This document shows, one piece after another, positions 26,979 to 36,106 of a stretch of 64,000 bases of DNA; within the stretch, counting starts at the first letter, position 1, and the number at the start of each line of letters is the position of its first letter. Below the pieces are notes generated by a model. It was not told the DNA's origin, searched no databases, and saw only the letters and a program-made list of their open reading frames with translations. This stretch comes from Solibacillus sp. FSL R7-0668 (GTDB taxonomy: Bacteria > Bacillota > Bacilli > Bacillales_A > Planococcaceae), in the NCBI RefSeq assembly GCF_038006205.1, contig NZ_JBBOUU010000001.1:3102001-3166000 (forward strand), read 5' to 3'. A program made the position numbers and the translations under genes.

Positions 26979-27728
26979 TAATCGGATATAACTTTCCTAT
27001 GGTTATTGATGTTTAGGATGTTAATTAAAAAGCTGTAATTTCATAAGAAAAAAGCTGTTTATTAAGCGTGGTTATGGCATTCAATTTATGCCATGAATGG
27101 CAATGAAGCATATTCAGATTCTCGTAAATTTATTCATAAATCTCGTCGCTTGACATGGAGCCTCTATCGATATGATTTCGGCTAACAAAGCCAAGCAGAG
27201 AGCTTAGCTGGCAAAATAGCCTATCATACACGAACCCTCCACGTAAAGCGTAGTTATACAGAATATTATTCATACCCTACATTGCCATTTGTAGCATTCG
27301 TTAATTGCCATAACCAAAGCGTAAAATAGACAGTAACACTTTGAAATATCGAACAATCATTTATTATTCAACACATGAAAATGCCGTCGTTACAGGCTTA
27401 AATTAATTTTAAAAGCATTTGTAAAAAAATTGTCCTACATATATTTTAATATATTCGTGATTTGGTAAATTTGGTATACAACTTATTTATAAATAAGCGC
27501 TATCTGATGCTGAAAAAGGCGTTTGTCACTTATTTAAATTTAAGTCGTATATGGATTTAGGTAAATAGCAAAAAATAGATTTGAAAATGTGTGATTTTTT
27601 ATATCTTTGCAAAACCAGTCAAGCATTAGAAAGAAATAAGCAATGATTAAAAAGCAGCCTAATTTTTATTTTAATTTTGGCCTGGAAATAATTCAGAAAC
27701 TAAAGTCGTTTTACTTTTCGAAATTAAA
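26979..27728. other. decayed AT-rich spacer
   Basis: No convincing gene. A 47-codon minus-strand frame (27130-27273, ending RGSMSSDEIYE) has an ATG but no usable ribosome site. GGTTATGGCA occurs in inverted orientation near 27070 and 27310. The rest looks like degraded mobile DNA up to the island boundary. Confidence 0.3.
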
Positions 27729-27770
27729 AAAGTGTCAAAATCCTTTAGATCTAAGGATTTTGACACTTTA
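27729..27770 (-). terminator. terminator of the methyltransferase gene
   Basis: A 20-bp nearly perfect palindrome (AAAGTGTCAAAATCC ... GGATTTTGACACTTT) centred on AGATCT is followed on the minus strand by TTTTTTAATTT. Confidence 0.88.
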
Positions 27771-27787
27771 CGAAACTTATTTTTTCA

Positions 27788-27802
27788 TATGGAGACGGCG
27801 GG
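27788..27802. repeat. left attachment-site repeat (attL candidate)
   Basis: 15-bp direct repeat TATGGAGACGGCGGG, same orientation as 45821-45835. Confidence 0.65.
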
Positions 27803-27908
27803 GCTTTTGGGAGCACCGCCGAGGATTGCCGTAATAGCAGTGTTTATAAGGTTTTTTAGTGCCTTTGTAAAAGTATTAACTACGGGTTTAACTACGACAG
27901 GTGACTTT

Positions 27909-29105
27909 TTAACAAAATGATTCAAATTCAAAGTCGAGAAAATCTGTTTTACTAATTACTCTGGCACATACACCATGTGCATTAGCTTGGAACCATAAAC
28001 TAGCTCGAGTAGAAATTAATTCATTTAGTACTTTTAAATTTAGAGAATTTTCTTCTTGTATCCTTAAAAGATAAACACAGTCACTTACTGGTATAAATCC
28101 ATCTTCTATAAATGCCACTTTTCCTATACATCTTTTCCCAACCCTAGCAACTAAGATATCTCCAGGTTCAGCTAAGCGTACCTCTTTTGGAAAATCAGAA
28201 GATTTATATGGAAATGTATAGTAAACTTTATTTTCTTCAAAGGTACTTGTATGAAAGTATGGTACTTGTAAGTTATCTAGATACTTTTTAGACTTATTTC
28301 CCCTTTTTAAAAGAATATCCATATCTTTCAGTTTCAGAAGAGATCGACCATTTGTTTTTTTTATATTCTGTTTCCAAAAATGATAATCATAATCCATTCT
28401 CTGTATTAATTCATTCTTATTCACAGATATTTCATTAATTATTACTCCATCTAAATTAGACTTTGCTAAAATAACTTTTTTGAACGTTTCTTTACCTTTT
28501 TCTATAATCAAAATATGAGTTCTTGCCTCGGTCTTTTGGAAAACTTTATCAGGTAATTGAATAACTTTTTTCAATTTATGATATTTTAATAAATCTGCTC
28601 TAAATAATTGGAAAGTATGATTGGTTAATAAACTATCTGGTAATATTATGGCTAGTTCACTACCATCTTTAAGATAAATTAAATTTTTGACTAAAAACAT
28701 AAGGTCTGTTGGAATATTTTTCAAATCTTTTACACTCTCAAAACCAGCTCTATCCAAAAGATCATAATCATGATTATTAGGTTTATATTTTAGGTACGGG
28801 GGATTACAAATAGCGAGGTCAAAGTTATCTTCAAAATGTGATAAAATTTTATTTAAATTATTATCTAAAACGTTTCCATTTTCCACTTTAACAAAATTCA
28901 AACTTTTTCTTATATGCTCTACAATTTCAAAATCAATATCAATAGCAGAGTATTCGGCTGCCCCCCATCTTTTAAATGCAGCTAAACTCAATGAGCCATT
29001 TCCTATACCTAATTCGAGAACTTTCTTAGGCTTTTCTACTTCTATTTGAGATATTAATAGATGAGATATTTTATCCTGTGTATAATATCTACCTAACTCT
29101 TCCAT
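27909..29105 (-). CDS. N6-adenine DNA methyltransferase with C-terminal target-recognition-like domain
   Basis: A 398-residue gamma-type adenine methyltransferase: S-adenosylmethionine motif VLELGIGNGSLS (about residues 30-41), catalytic motif NPPYLKYK and motif VI-like LAIILPDSLL, followed from about residue 260 by a region resembling HsdS target-recognition domains (FPKEVRLAEPGDILVARVGK). It would methylate adenine in a specific site to protect from a partner nuclease. The gene overlaps by 17 bases a truncated upstream gene, probably its restriction partner, cut by an IS4 element. It may now act as an orphan methylase. Confidence 0.85.
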   Translation of the reverse strand: MEELGRYYTQDKISHLLISQIEVEKPKKVLELGIGNGSLSLAAFKRWGAAEYSAIDIDFEIVEHIRKSLNFVKVENGNVLDNNLNKILSHFEDNFDLAICNPPYLKYKPNNHDYDLLDRAGFESVKDLKNIPTDLMFLVKNLIYLKDGSELAIILPDSLLTNHTFQLFRADLLKYHKLKKVIQLPDKVFQKTEARTHILIIEKGKETFKKVILAKSNLDGVIINEISVNKNELIQRMDYDYHFWKQNIKKTNGRSLLKLKDMDILLKRGNKSKKYLDNLQVPYFHTSTFEENKVYYTFPYKSSDFPKEVRLAEPGDILVARVGKRCIGKVAFIEDGFIPVSDCVYLLRIQEENSLNLKVLNELISTRASLWFQANAHGVCARVISKTDFLDFEFESFC

Positions 29106-29367
29106 TCATAATATGCCCCCTTCCATATCCATTTATCATAGCATCTCTAAAATTATAGTAAATATCTTTTTCCACTGCATTGGTAGAAGAATCTTTAAAA
29201 ATACCATAATACTTTAAAAAAATTTTTTTATCGCTTCTATAATCTAGTTTCCAATATTCTGAACGTTCTTTAAAAGTTCGTTCTAAAATAATTGAAAATA
29301 ATTGATTATTTATTACTTTAACTAAATTTTCACATACTTGTACAATCTCATTTAAATGATCAAAATC
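29089..29367 (-). pseudogene. C-terminal remnant of the gene preceding the methyltransferase
   Basis: An open frame of 92 codons without a start encodes EIVQVCENLVKVINNQLFSI and continues through YWKLDYRSDKKIFLKYYGIF to a stop overlapping the methyltransferase start. No family is recognised. Its coupling to the methyltransferase suggests a restriction endonuclease whose N-terminal part was removed when the IS4 element arrived at about 29370. Confidence 0.55.
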
Positions 29368-30923
29368 TCATTAACATTGCATTAAATTAAAACACTATTC
29401 ATCAAGAGTCCTTCTAACTAAAAAAATTCCAAAACAAGGTATTCCGTTGCACAAAAAAACTCCTTATAATTAGGTTTGGTAGTTCTGTCCAAATCCCAAT
29501 TAAAAGGAGCCAACCATGAACAAGGATACCACAAAATCCACATTAAATGAATTGTTAAAAGTACTAAATGAGAAAACATTTTTAAAAATTGTGAACGTCT
29601 CCAATCTTGATTATTACGTGAAAAAGCTGTCAGCCTATAAGTTTTTACAACTGTTCATCATTGCACAGCTGAATGAAAAAGATTCGCTCAAAAAATTGGC
29701 GAAACATCTGAAGGAAACTGAAGAGCTTCAAACCTTTGTTCAAATGGGTACCATTAGTTCGTCGCAGCTTTCACGCAGACAGTCCTGCTTGACGCCGGGC
29801 ATATTTGAAAAGGTCTTTCGCCATCTCGTCGTTGCCGCCCAGGTAAAATTGAAGAGAAGGCAACCGTTTGTTCGGGATATCGATCAACTACTTGTTATCG
29901 ATTCTTCTACCATGTCCATGAGTCTGAGCCAATATCCCTGGGCTACGTTTCGAAAAACCAAGGCAGGTGTTCGTCTGCATTTACGCGTCGTTGTCACAAA
30001 AGATGTGACGCTCCCAGATCAGGCGGTTCTTTTGCCGGCGAAACATGCAGACCGTACGCAAATGGATACGCTGGTGGCGTTCGATTCCGATGCCATTCAT
30101 CTGTTTGACCGAGGCTATACGGACTATAAACAGTATGACAAATTGTGTGAGAAAGAGGTTCGCTTTATCACGCGATTGAGGAAAAATGCAAAGATTGAAG
30201 TGCTGAATGAGCAAGCCCCAGACGTTGAAAATAACATCTTTTCGGATCAAGAAGTCTTTTTGGGGGATGAGCAGAACCGCACGAAAATGTCGAATTCGCT
30301 GCGTTTAATCCGAACAGTCGATCGCGAGAAAAATGAAATCATTATTCTCACAAGCTGTTTCGATTTGTCGGCGAAAGAAATTGGAGACCTCTATCGCTAC
30401 CGCTGGAAAATTGAAACGTTTTTTAAATGGATGAAACAGCACCTAAGAATCAAAAAGTTCTTCGGAAAAAGTCAGAACGCCGTCTACACACAAATCTGGA
30501 TTGCTCTGATTACGTATTGCCTGCAAGTATTGCTAAAGCTGGAACTGAACCATGATGGACCACTTTTAGAGATGAAAGAAACGCTTCAGAATCTTCTTTT
30601 CAAGCCTTTTGAAACTTTTGTTAAAGCACTTTTCAGACCGCCGACAAGGCAATCCAAAGGACGAAAAAAGCATGATTGGGACAGTGAGTTTCAGCTCATC
30701 GTCAAACAGTTTGACGAAAGAGAGGTGGAACATTTAGACAATTTAACGTACGACCCGATTTTCTAGGTTATATCATATGTAAATAATTTACAATTTGTGG
30801 ATGAGGACTACCGCTTATGCCCACGTTGACTTTTTTTCAAATACGGAGAAATCGTTCGTTCTGAATTTTCAGATATATGAGTCAGGTAGGTATTATGCCC
30901 CTTTTGACAAATGTTAAAAATTT
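29368..30923 (+). mobile_element. IS4-family insertion sequence (outer limits)
   Basis: Limits are the ends of the flanking gene remnants; I could not identify the terminal inverted repeats by eye. It contains one intact transposase gene with its own ribosome site. Confidence 0.65.
29516..30766 (+). CDS. IS4-family DDE transposase
   Basis: A 416-residue transposase of the IS4 family. The catalytic acidic residues lie in LLVIDSSTMSMS, HLFDRGYTDY and the YREK-like YRWKIETFFKWMKQH motif. AAAGGAG precedes the ATG. GC content is clearly higher than that of the surrounding genes, marking a recent arrival. It appears full length and probably active; its insertion truncated the gene next to the adenine methyltransferase. 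Confidence 0.92.
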   Translation: MNKDTTKSTLNELLKVLNEKTFLKIVNVSNLDYYVKKLSAYKFLQLFIIAQLNEKDSLKKLAKHLKETEELQTFVQMGTISSSQLSRRQSCLTPGIFEKVFRHLVVAAQVKLKRRQPFVRDIDQLLVIDSSTMSMSLSQYPWATFRKTKAGVRLHLRVVVTKDVTLPDQAVLLPAKHADRTQMDTLVAFDSDAIHLFDRGYTDYKQYDKLCEKEVRFITRLRKNAKIEVLNEQAPDVENNIFSDQEVFLGDEQNRTKMSNSLRLIRTVDREKNEIIILTSCFDLSAKEIGDLYRYRWKIETFFKWMKQHLRIKKFFGKSQNAVYTQIWIALITYCLQVLLKLELNHDGPLLEMKETLQNLLFKPFETFVKALFRPPTRQSKGRKKHDWDSEFQLIVKQFDEREVEHLDNLTYDPIF

Positions 30924-31529
30924 TTATGCAACGCTAATGTCAAAATCTATAACTATTGGCTTCTCAATATACTTTTTATATGTATTTAAACCAAAATGCA
31001 TAGCATTATCTGAACCCAACATTCCAAACCTATGTACAATACAATGCCTTAATTGACATACATCTGAAAATTCTTTAAACACTGTGTCTGTATTCTTTAA
31101 TGTTACACCTAATAAACTCTTCAAAGTCTCTCTAATATTCTTCCCATTTGTAAATGAGTATCCTTCAAGTAAGGCCTCAGGTAACATTAGCAAGTTTTGA
31201 TTCGATATAACTGCTCCATATTTTAAAGTTACACCTTCACATTTAGTTTTAGAAATCTCATCATTTATAATTATAGACCTTATTAATTTCCTAATAAAAC
31301 TTTCTACGGCAGAGACACTTCCTAAAACTATCATATTCGTTAAATCTTTAGGTATATTCTCAATACTGCTTTCATAAGGTCTAATTAACCTAAACAGAGC
31401 TTGCCTTTTTTCTATAAAATCATCAATAGCTGATTGTTTAGGTTCTTCATATGTTTCATCAAATAATCCTTCTGTACTAAAATTACTAACAGGTGTATGG
31501 CTACTTATAACATAATTGAACTTTGACAT
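30924..31529 (-). CDS. HEPN-type putative RNase, partner of the upstream ATPase
   Basis: A 201-residue, mostly helical protein. The segment CQLRHCIVHRFG contains Arg161-x4-His166, the Rx4-6H signature of HEPN domains, many of which are RNases that act in abortive infection or toxin systems. Its ATG shares an A with the stop of the preceding ATPase gene (TAATG), so the two are translationally coupled and should be made in similar amounts. The likely arrangement is a sensor ATPase controlling an RNA-cleaving effector. The residues outside the motif do not match a family that I know. Confidence 0.65.
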   Translation of the reverse strand: MSKFNYVISSHTPVSNFSTEGLFDETYEEPKQSAIDDFIEKRQALFRLIRPYESSIENIPKDLTNMIVLGSVSAVESFIRKLIRSIIINDEISKTKCEGVTLKYGAVISNQNLLMLPEALLEGYSFTNGKNIRETLKSLLGVTLKNTDTVFKEFSDVCQLRHCIVHRFGMLGSDNAMHFGLNTYKKYIEKPIVIDFDISVA

Positions 31530-33208
31530 TATGCTAAAAACTCCTCTATTAATATATTTACTGTATTAATAATTTTCCCTGCTTTCTTTACTCCAAATCC
31601 ATTAGGTTTCGTTAATTCTTCTGATATATTGGCACTTGCTAAAAAATCTTTTACTGTTCTTAAATCTGTTTCTTCCAAAATTTTATTCTTTTGCCATTCA
31701 GTTAAAGGTAACTGATCAATAGTTAATCGCATACATTCCTCAAAAGTAGATTTAGATACTAGCTCACTTCCACAGTTGTGGCAAAACTTTTGATTTTCAC
31801 TTAATCTATGAGCCCCACATTTAAAACACGAAGGTAGATCTAACTTTAATCTTTGTAAAGCTTCTGCACTTAGAATACTTTGAATACCCGTTTTTCTATG
31901 GGGGTGTTTCTTATCTGGACGTTCTAAAAAACTAATTATTTCACTTATTTTAAAACCCCTACTTGTAGAAAAAGCTTTCTTTTGTAAGAGTAAAAGAAGA
32001 TGAGGTATATATCTTTCATATTCTCGCTTTGGACCATGCTTAACTGGAGGTAGTTGATATAGCATACCTGCCTCAATTAAAAACTGAAACATACGCTGTG
32101 TTGATTTATCAGTGACGTCCCCTATTCCAAATATAACCTGTTTTGTTTCCTCATCTAACACTAATTTTTTATTTAAATCCGCTAACTCACTTACTATTGC
32201 TTCAAGAATTTCCATCCCTACCTCCAATATGCTACTATATTGAGGTAACTTTTGTTTAATAGAAATATATTCATCTTTTAACAATTTACTTCTCTCATCA
32301 ATAATTTGATTAAATTTACTTTGTGTGGAACCTTTTTTTAGTTCATAATCTCTTAATATTGTTACAAAAGCTCTAGGATTGCCAAAAGAAGCATATTTTA
32401 TCAAAGCTTTTATATTAGAATCTAAAGTTGTATTTTTAAATCGTTTTTCAAAGAATTCTTCAATAAAACTATTGTAGTCTTCTCCAAAAGGATTAAACCA
32501 CAAACTAATAGAATCGACATCTTGTTTCAGATGAAATCTAGGTCCATATTCTGTAGTTCCTGGGTATACAGATGCTTTAGGAGAAATACTAATTGTTTTC
32601 AAACTTCTAAACACATCAAAAAATTCAATCATATATTCCTTTGTTAAAGTTAATGCTGCATCATCTAAAAGTAAAATAGCTCGTTTCCTTTTAGCAGCCT
32701 TCATGGAAGTGTTTATAAAATTTGTTGTACTAAATATTGTGATATTATTTAAGATTTTTTCATGCCAAGGTTCTACTACATTTTTTTCTGATTGTGCAAC
32801 AAATTTCAACAACTCTTCTTCAGTTATCTCCTCAAAAAAAGTTACCTTTTTGTTGCTTAGTTTCTTATTACTTTCTGAACAACCTAAAATAATTTTACTC
32901 AACATCCATGTGTGAAAAATCTTAATTGCAGCTGGATTGCTCGAAATTAAGGGCTCTAAGTGATAATACTTACTAAATGATACATAGATAGAAAATGGCT
33001 TTTTAGAATCTTCTAAGCAATTTTTTTGGGCTATCTTCATTTGGTGTGTTTTACCAGTACCTCTTGGTCCTATAAGAACCTTAGCTCCTTTTTCGATTAA
33101 CTTCTTCTGAACCTCTTCTAAAATTTCACTTTGTACATTCCATTGTGAAAGTAAAGTTTCTTCTATATAATCTGCTCGTTCTTCATATTCATTTTTATCT
33201 TTTACCAT
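31529..33208 (-). CDS. AAA/ORC-CDC6-like ATPase with zinc ribbon and C-terminal helical domain
   Basis: A protein of about 559 residues. Walker A is GPRGTGKTH (near residue 47) and Walker B ILLLDDAA (near 178), in a layout like ORC/CDC6- or STAND-type ATPases. Residues about 461-480 form a zinc ribbon (CFKCG ... CHNCG), and the last 70 residues look like a helix-hairpin-helix-type fold (NGFGVKKAGKIINTV). ATG at 33208 or 33211 follows AAAGGGGTG. It is followed with a one-base overlap by the HEPN gene and preceded by an 80-residue-class gene, forming a three-gene unit. It is not a family with a known defence name to me. Confidence 0.75.
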   Translation of the reverse strand: MVKDKNEYEERADYIEETLLSQWNVQSEILEEVQKKLIEKGAKVLIGPRGTGKTHQMKIAQKNCLEDSKKPFSIYVSFSKYYHLEPLISSNPAAIKIFHTWMLSKIILGCSESNKKLSNKKVTFFEEITEEELLKFVAQSEKNVVEPWHEKILNNITIFSTTNFINTSMKAAKRKRAILLLDDAALTLTKEYMIEFFDVFRSLKTISISPKASVYPGTTEYGPRFHLKQDVDSISLWFNPFGEDYNSFIEEFFEKRFKNTTLDSNIKALIKYASFGNPRAFVTILRDYELKKGSTQSKFNQIIDERSKLLKDEYISIKQKLPQYSSILEVGMEILEAIVSELADLNKKLVLDEETKQVIFGIGDVTDKSTQRMFQFLIEAGMLYQLPPVKHGPKREYERYIPHLLLLLQKKAFSTSRGFKISEIISFLERPDKKHPHRKTGIQSILSAEALQRLKLDLPSCFKCGAHRLSENQKFCHNCGSELVSKSTFEECMRLTIDQLPLTEWQKNKILEETDLRTVKDFLASANISEELTKPNGFGVKKAGKIINTVNILIEEFLA

Positions 33209-33257
33209 CATACACACCCCTTTATATAGCTTTCAGCAAGTAATTTAGTATATTCGC

Positions 33258-33485
33258 TTAAACCGTATACTCCAACGACTTCTTCAACTCATCCAAATCA
33301 ATTCTCATTAATTCTTTTATATGTTCATCTGAAACAAGTGTAAGGTCGTATGCTTCCATTTCTAAGAGCAGCGTATATGCCACACCATGAAAATGGGTAG
33401 GTTGCCACTTTAACATATCAGGATATTTTTCTTGTACAACAGCTTCCGCTAATTTGATAACTCGATTATATTCTTCTTGTTCCAT
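33258..33485 (-). CDS. small hypothetical protein heading the ATPase-HEPN unit
   Basis: A 75-residue acidic protein (MEQEEYNRVIKLAEAVVQEK...). GGAGGT six bases before the ATG at 33485 fixes the start. It contains no recognised domain; the KWQPTHFHGVAYTLLLEMEA segment is moderately hydrophobic. It ends 50 bases before the ATPase start and lies just downstream of the GGGACAA repeat array, so it could be part of, or a regulator of, that unit. Confidence 0.6.
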   Translation of the reverse strand: MEQEEYNRVIKLAEAVVQEKYPDMLKWQPTHFHGVAYTLLLEMEAYDLTLVSDEHIKELMRIDLDELKKSLEYTV

Positions 33486-33611
33486 AAGTTTACCTCCCAC
33501 GAACTATAAAATGGTCTTTATAGTAAAAACAAAGATAACCTGTACAGGGAATTCCTGACACATGCTATCTTTGTTATAACATATCCTATTCACTATATTA
33601 AGGACCATTTT

Positions 33612-33880
33612 AAATTGTCCCTATTTTGTCGCAAAATTTGTTCCAATAATAAAACAAAGCTCCACCTCATAGAATTTGAAATGATTGATTGTCCCAAGTT
33701 TTGTCCCTATCCCTAACTAAAACTCGCTATTAGATGATTTCTAATACATTTAATGTCCCCAATTTGTCCCAAGTTTTGTCCCCAATTCAAAACAAATCTT
33801 TATTTTAAAGGACTTTTTTAATTTGCATTGTCCCAAAATTTGTCCCTATTTAAGATTGTACTGTGTATTTTGTCCCCGAG
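33612..33880. repeat. array of phased TTGTCCC (GGGACAA) repeats
   Basis: At least nine copies of TGTCCC lie in clusters at about 33616, 33689-33707, 33754-33780, 33829-33846 and 33871. Within clusters, copies are 11-13 bases apart (e.g. TTGTCCCAAGTTTTGTCCC), one helical turn, and clusters recur every 65-75 bases. The array fills the spacer upstream of the 80-residue/ATPase/HEPN unit. It looks like an operator or iteron array. Confidence 0.7.
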
Positions 33881-34230
33881 CCTTTTCCGATTGCAACGAC
33901 GCCATCAGCTGCCATTTCTTGCATTAACCTGTGCACTTGTTTTCGGTCCATTCCTGTCATTTGACGAATTTCTTTATTAGCCAATGGGCGATTCTTCAAT
34001 ACAGTTAAAAGCCTTATTTTAATCGCTTCTTTATCAAGGCTTTGCTGACGCTCGTATTTCATATTTTCTTCTAATATGTCATAAGTATAGCGAGTTAATG
34101 TATAGTAGCGTCCTTTACCTCGCCCTCTTGGCTCAATTAAATTAAATTCATTATGCATCTTCACCAATAGTTCCCTAGCTTGCTCCGCACTTCTTTGCAT
34201 AACAGTAGCAGCTACAGTTTTGTCAACTTC
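33850..34230 (-). pseudogene. C-terminal winged-helix fragment of an AlbA-type ATP-binding regulator
   Basis: The frame reads EVDKTVAATVMQRSAEQARE from just after a stop codon and ends with a winged helix (KNRPLANKEIRQMTGMDRKQ ... VVAIGKGSGTKYTV). This matches the C-terminal part of AlbA_2/RecG-like ATP-binding transcription factors, usually 450-600 residues. There is no ribosome site before the only internal ATG (34200), so it is probably a fragment; a short free-standing DNA-binding protein is the alternative. Confidence 0.55.
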
Positions 34231-34249
34231 TTAATGACAATGAAGGGGG

Positions 34250-35995
34250 TCATTTTAATTGATCTAACTCTAAAAATTCAAGCAAATGTGGTGTGAACAG
34301 TCCTTTATCATCAAAATCATCCTTATTAACCTCATTCCAAATGCCAATACTATTCTTATCATTACTTGTGTAACCAATTACAGCCTCTAATTTAGGCATA
34401 TTAAAATGAATATTATTTTTCCCACCAGCAGCCTGAATTAAATTATAGTTATTAGTAATCATAGATCTTTTAGTCTTAAGGTCGTATGGCTTACCTGTTG
34501 TTAAACTGTTTATTGTAATTAGCTCCAGTTCTTCTTTATAAAAGATACTTTCTTGAAGTTCCTTGACACTCGAAAAATTGATTTTTTCTAATAACCCCTC
34601 TGGTAAATCAAAATCATTTATCAAGAAATAATCAACCCCTAAATGCTTACACAACTCTGCTAAAATTATCGCTGTTGCTTTACCATGATGTGGTATGATA
34701 GCGATGTTTTTATAATTCAAATATGTTTCGGCATATTTTTCATCACCAGTTAGATTAAGGACTCTTTTTTTAATCAGTTGCCTATATACCATCAAATCAT
34801 TCGGCCCTTCAACTAAAAGTACCTTTTTACTGAAAATTATCTTATTTAAATTTGGTTCGATACTTTTTATGTAATTGTTATAATCGGCAATTTCCTCTAA
34901 TGTAAAAACTTCTTTAATATCTTCATCAAAATCACCGTTATAATCATTAAAAGCTACCACTGATTGTTTTAAATCCTCGTCAAACTCTAAACGTACCAAA
35001 CCTCTTGTATCAAAAATATCAATCATTTTATGGGAATGAGTAGTGTAAATGACTTGATGTCCTTTTTCTGTTAGTTCACATAAAACTTTTTTATAAAAAT
35101 ATTCTTGATGGTTTTCGTGTAAAAAGCTCTCTGGTTCTTCAAATATAAATACACATCTATCATCGGTATTTGTTTCGGCAATTGTTTGAATGATCGACAT
35201 AACAAACATTGAGATATAACCGTCCCCAAAATGTTCTATCGGAATTAAATTTTCTCTATCCCCATTAATTCCTACTTTAAATATCATTTCTAGGAAAAGG
35301 TCATCGTACTCTGGTAATCCGAATTCTATTAAACATGAATTATCCCTTAAATTCTTTTCATAATTCGTCTTTATATTATCTATGAAATCGTTTAAAAATG
35401 ATTCACTAATCATTTCATCAGATAAGGATCTCATTTTTCCGTTAAATAATGTTCTTTTATTTATAATGTCTGGATCGGAAGTTATTGAACTTTTAATAAA
35501 CTTTGCTAAAAAAGACGTTAAATTTCCCCAGCTACTTTTCTTTATAGAAAGTTCCTTTTTTATTTCATGAAAATTAACATAAAATATTTTATAATATTTT
35601 GCTGCACCCGATATTTTTTTATTATCACTATTCATTTTTGCGTTTAATATTTCCGTTTCGTCAACTTCTAATTCTAAAAATAATTCCCCATCCAATTTAA
35701 CTTCATTGCCACTTGAAGTTTTTTCAGCACTACCCTCAAGCGTCGAATTTATAGAAATTTTTTTCAACAAATCACGGTTATGAAAATCATCAATACAAAA
35801 TGTTTCTTTTCCAACATATTTAGCAGTTAGGCCAATTAAAATGGCATTTAATAAATTTGTTTTACCTGCATTATTATAACCAACTATTGCTACAGGTCTT
35901 TTGTAGTTCTCATTCGGAAAAGTAATTGTTTGTGCTTTGTTTCCAAATGATCGATAATTTGCTATATAAATCTCATTAATTCTAATTTTACTCAT
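34250..35995 (-). CDS. OLD-family ATP-dependent nuclease
   Basis: A 581-residue protein with an ABC-type ATPase domain (Walker A GYNNAGKTN near residue 40, Walker B CVFIFEEPESFLHE, H-loop TTHSHKMID) followed by a Toprim nuclease domain (VLLVEGPNDLMVY, then NDFDLPEG). This is the architecture of OLD (overcoming lysogenization defect) nucleases, active in phage defence alone or with partners such as GajB. The ATG at 35995 follows AGAGGAAGTGG; a longer start would add 11 residues. No GajB-type helicase follows, so it is a single-gene (class 1) OLD. Confidence 0.87.
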   Translation of the reverse strand: MSKIRINEIYIANYRSFGNKAQTITFPNENYKRPVAIVGYNNAGKTNLLNAILIGLTAKYVGKETFCIDDFHNRDLLKKISINSTLEGSAEKTSSGNEVKLDGELFLELEVDETEILNAKMNSDNKKISGAAKYYKIFYVNFHEIKKELSIKKSSWGNLTSFLAKFIKSSITSDPDIINKRTLFNGKMRSLSDEMISESFLNDFIDNIKTNYEKNLRDNSCLIEFGLPEYDDLFLEMIFKVGINGDRENLIPIEHFGDGYISMFVMSIIQTIAETNTDDRCVFIFEEPESFLHENHQEYFYKKVLCELTEKGHQVIYTTHSHKMIDIFDTRGLVRLEFDEDLKQSVVAFNDYNGDFDEDIKEVFTLEEIADYNNYIKSIEPNLNKIIFSKKVLLVEGPNDLMVYRQLIKKRVLNLTGDEKYAETYLNYKNIAIIPHHGKATAIILAELCKHLGVDYFLINDFDLPEGLLEKINFSSVKELQESIFYKEELELITINSLTTGKPYDLKTKRSMITNNYNLIQAAGGKNNIHFNMPKLEAVIGYTSNDKNSIGIWNEVNKDDFDDKGLFTPHLLEFLELDQLK

Positions 35996-36042
35996 GCAAG
36001 CCACTTCCTCTTCGTGAATTACACACATAATTAATACACAAA

Positions 36043-36093
36043 AGCACCTCAGTATAATCTTATTAAGTATGTTTAAAAGATCACTAAGGTGCT
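36043..36093. terminator. hairpin between the type III restriction gene and the OLD gene
   Basis: AGCACCTCAGT pairs with ACTAAGGTGCT around a long loop. T-runs are short, so termination strength is uncertain. Confidence 0.5.
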
Positions 36094-36106
36094 ATAGTTT
36101 GTTAAA

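Noticed and set aside
27788-27802. An intact tmRNA gene at either att repeat
   Set aside because: Only 15 bases match the tmRNA 3' end; the next bases do not form the T-arm and no tag-peptide region is visible on either side.
29400-29515. CATCAAGAGTCC-like sequence as the left end of the IS4 element
   Set aside because: No matching inverted copy was found downstream of the transposase gene, so the ends are left open.
33612-33880. GGGACAA repeats as a CRISPR array
   Set aside because: Repeat units are 7 bases with 12-base phasing and no unique spacers of constant length, and no cas gene is nearby.
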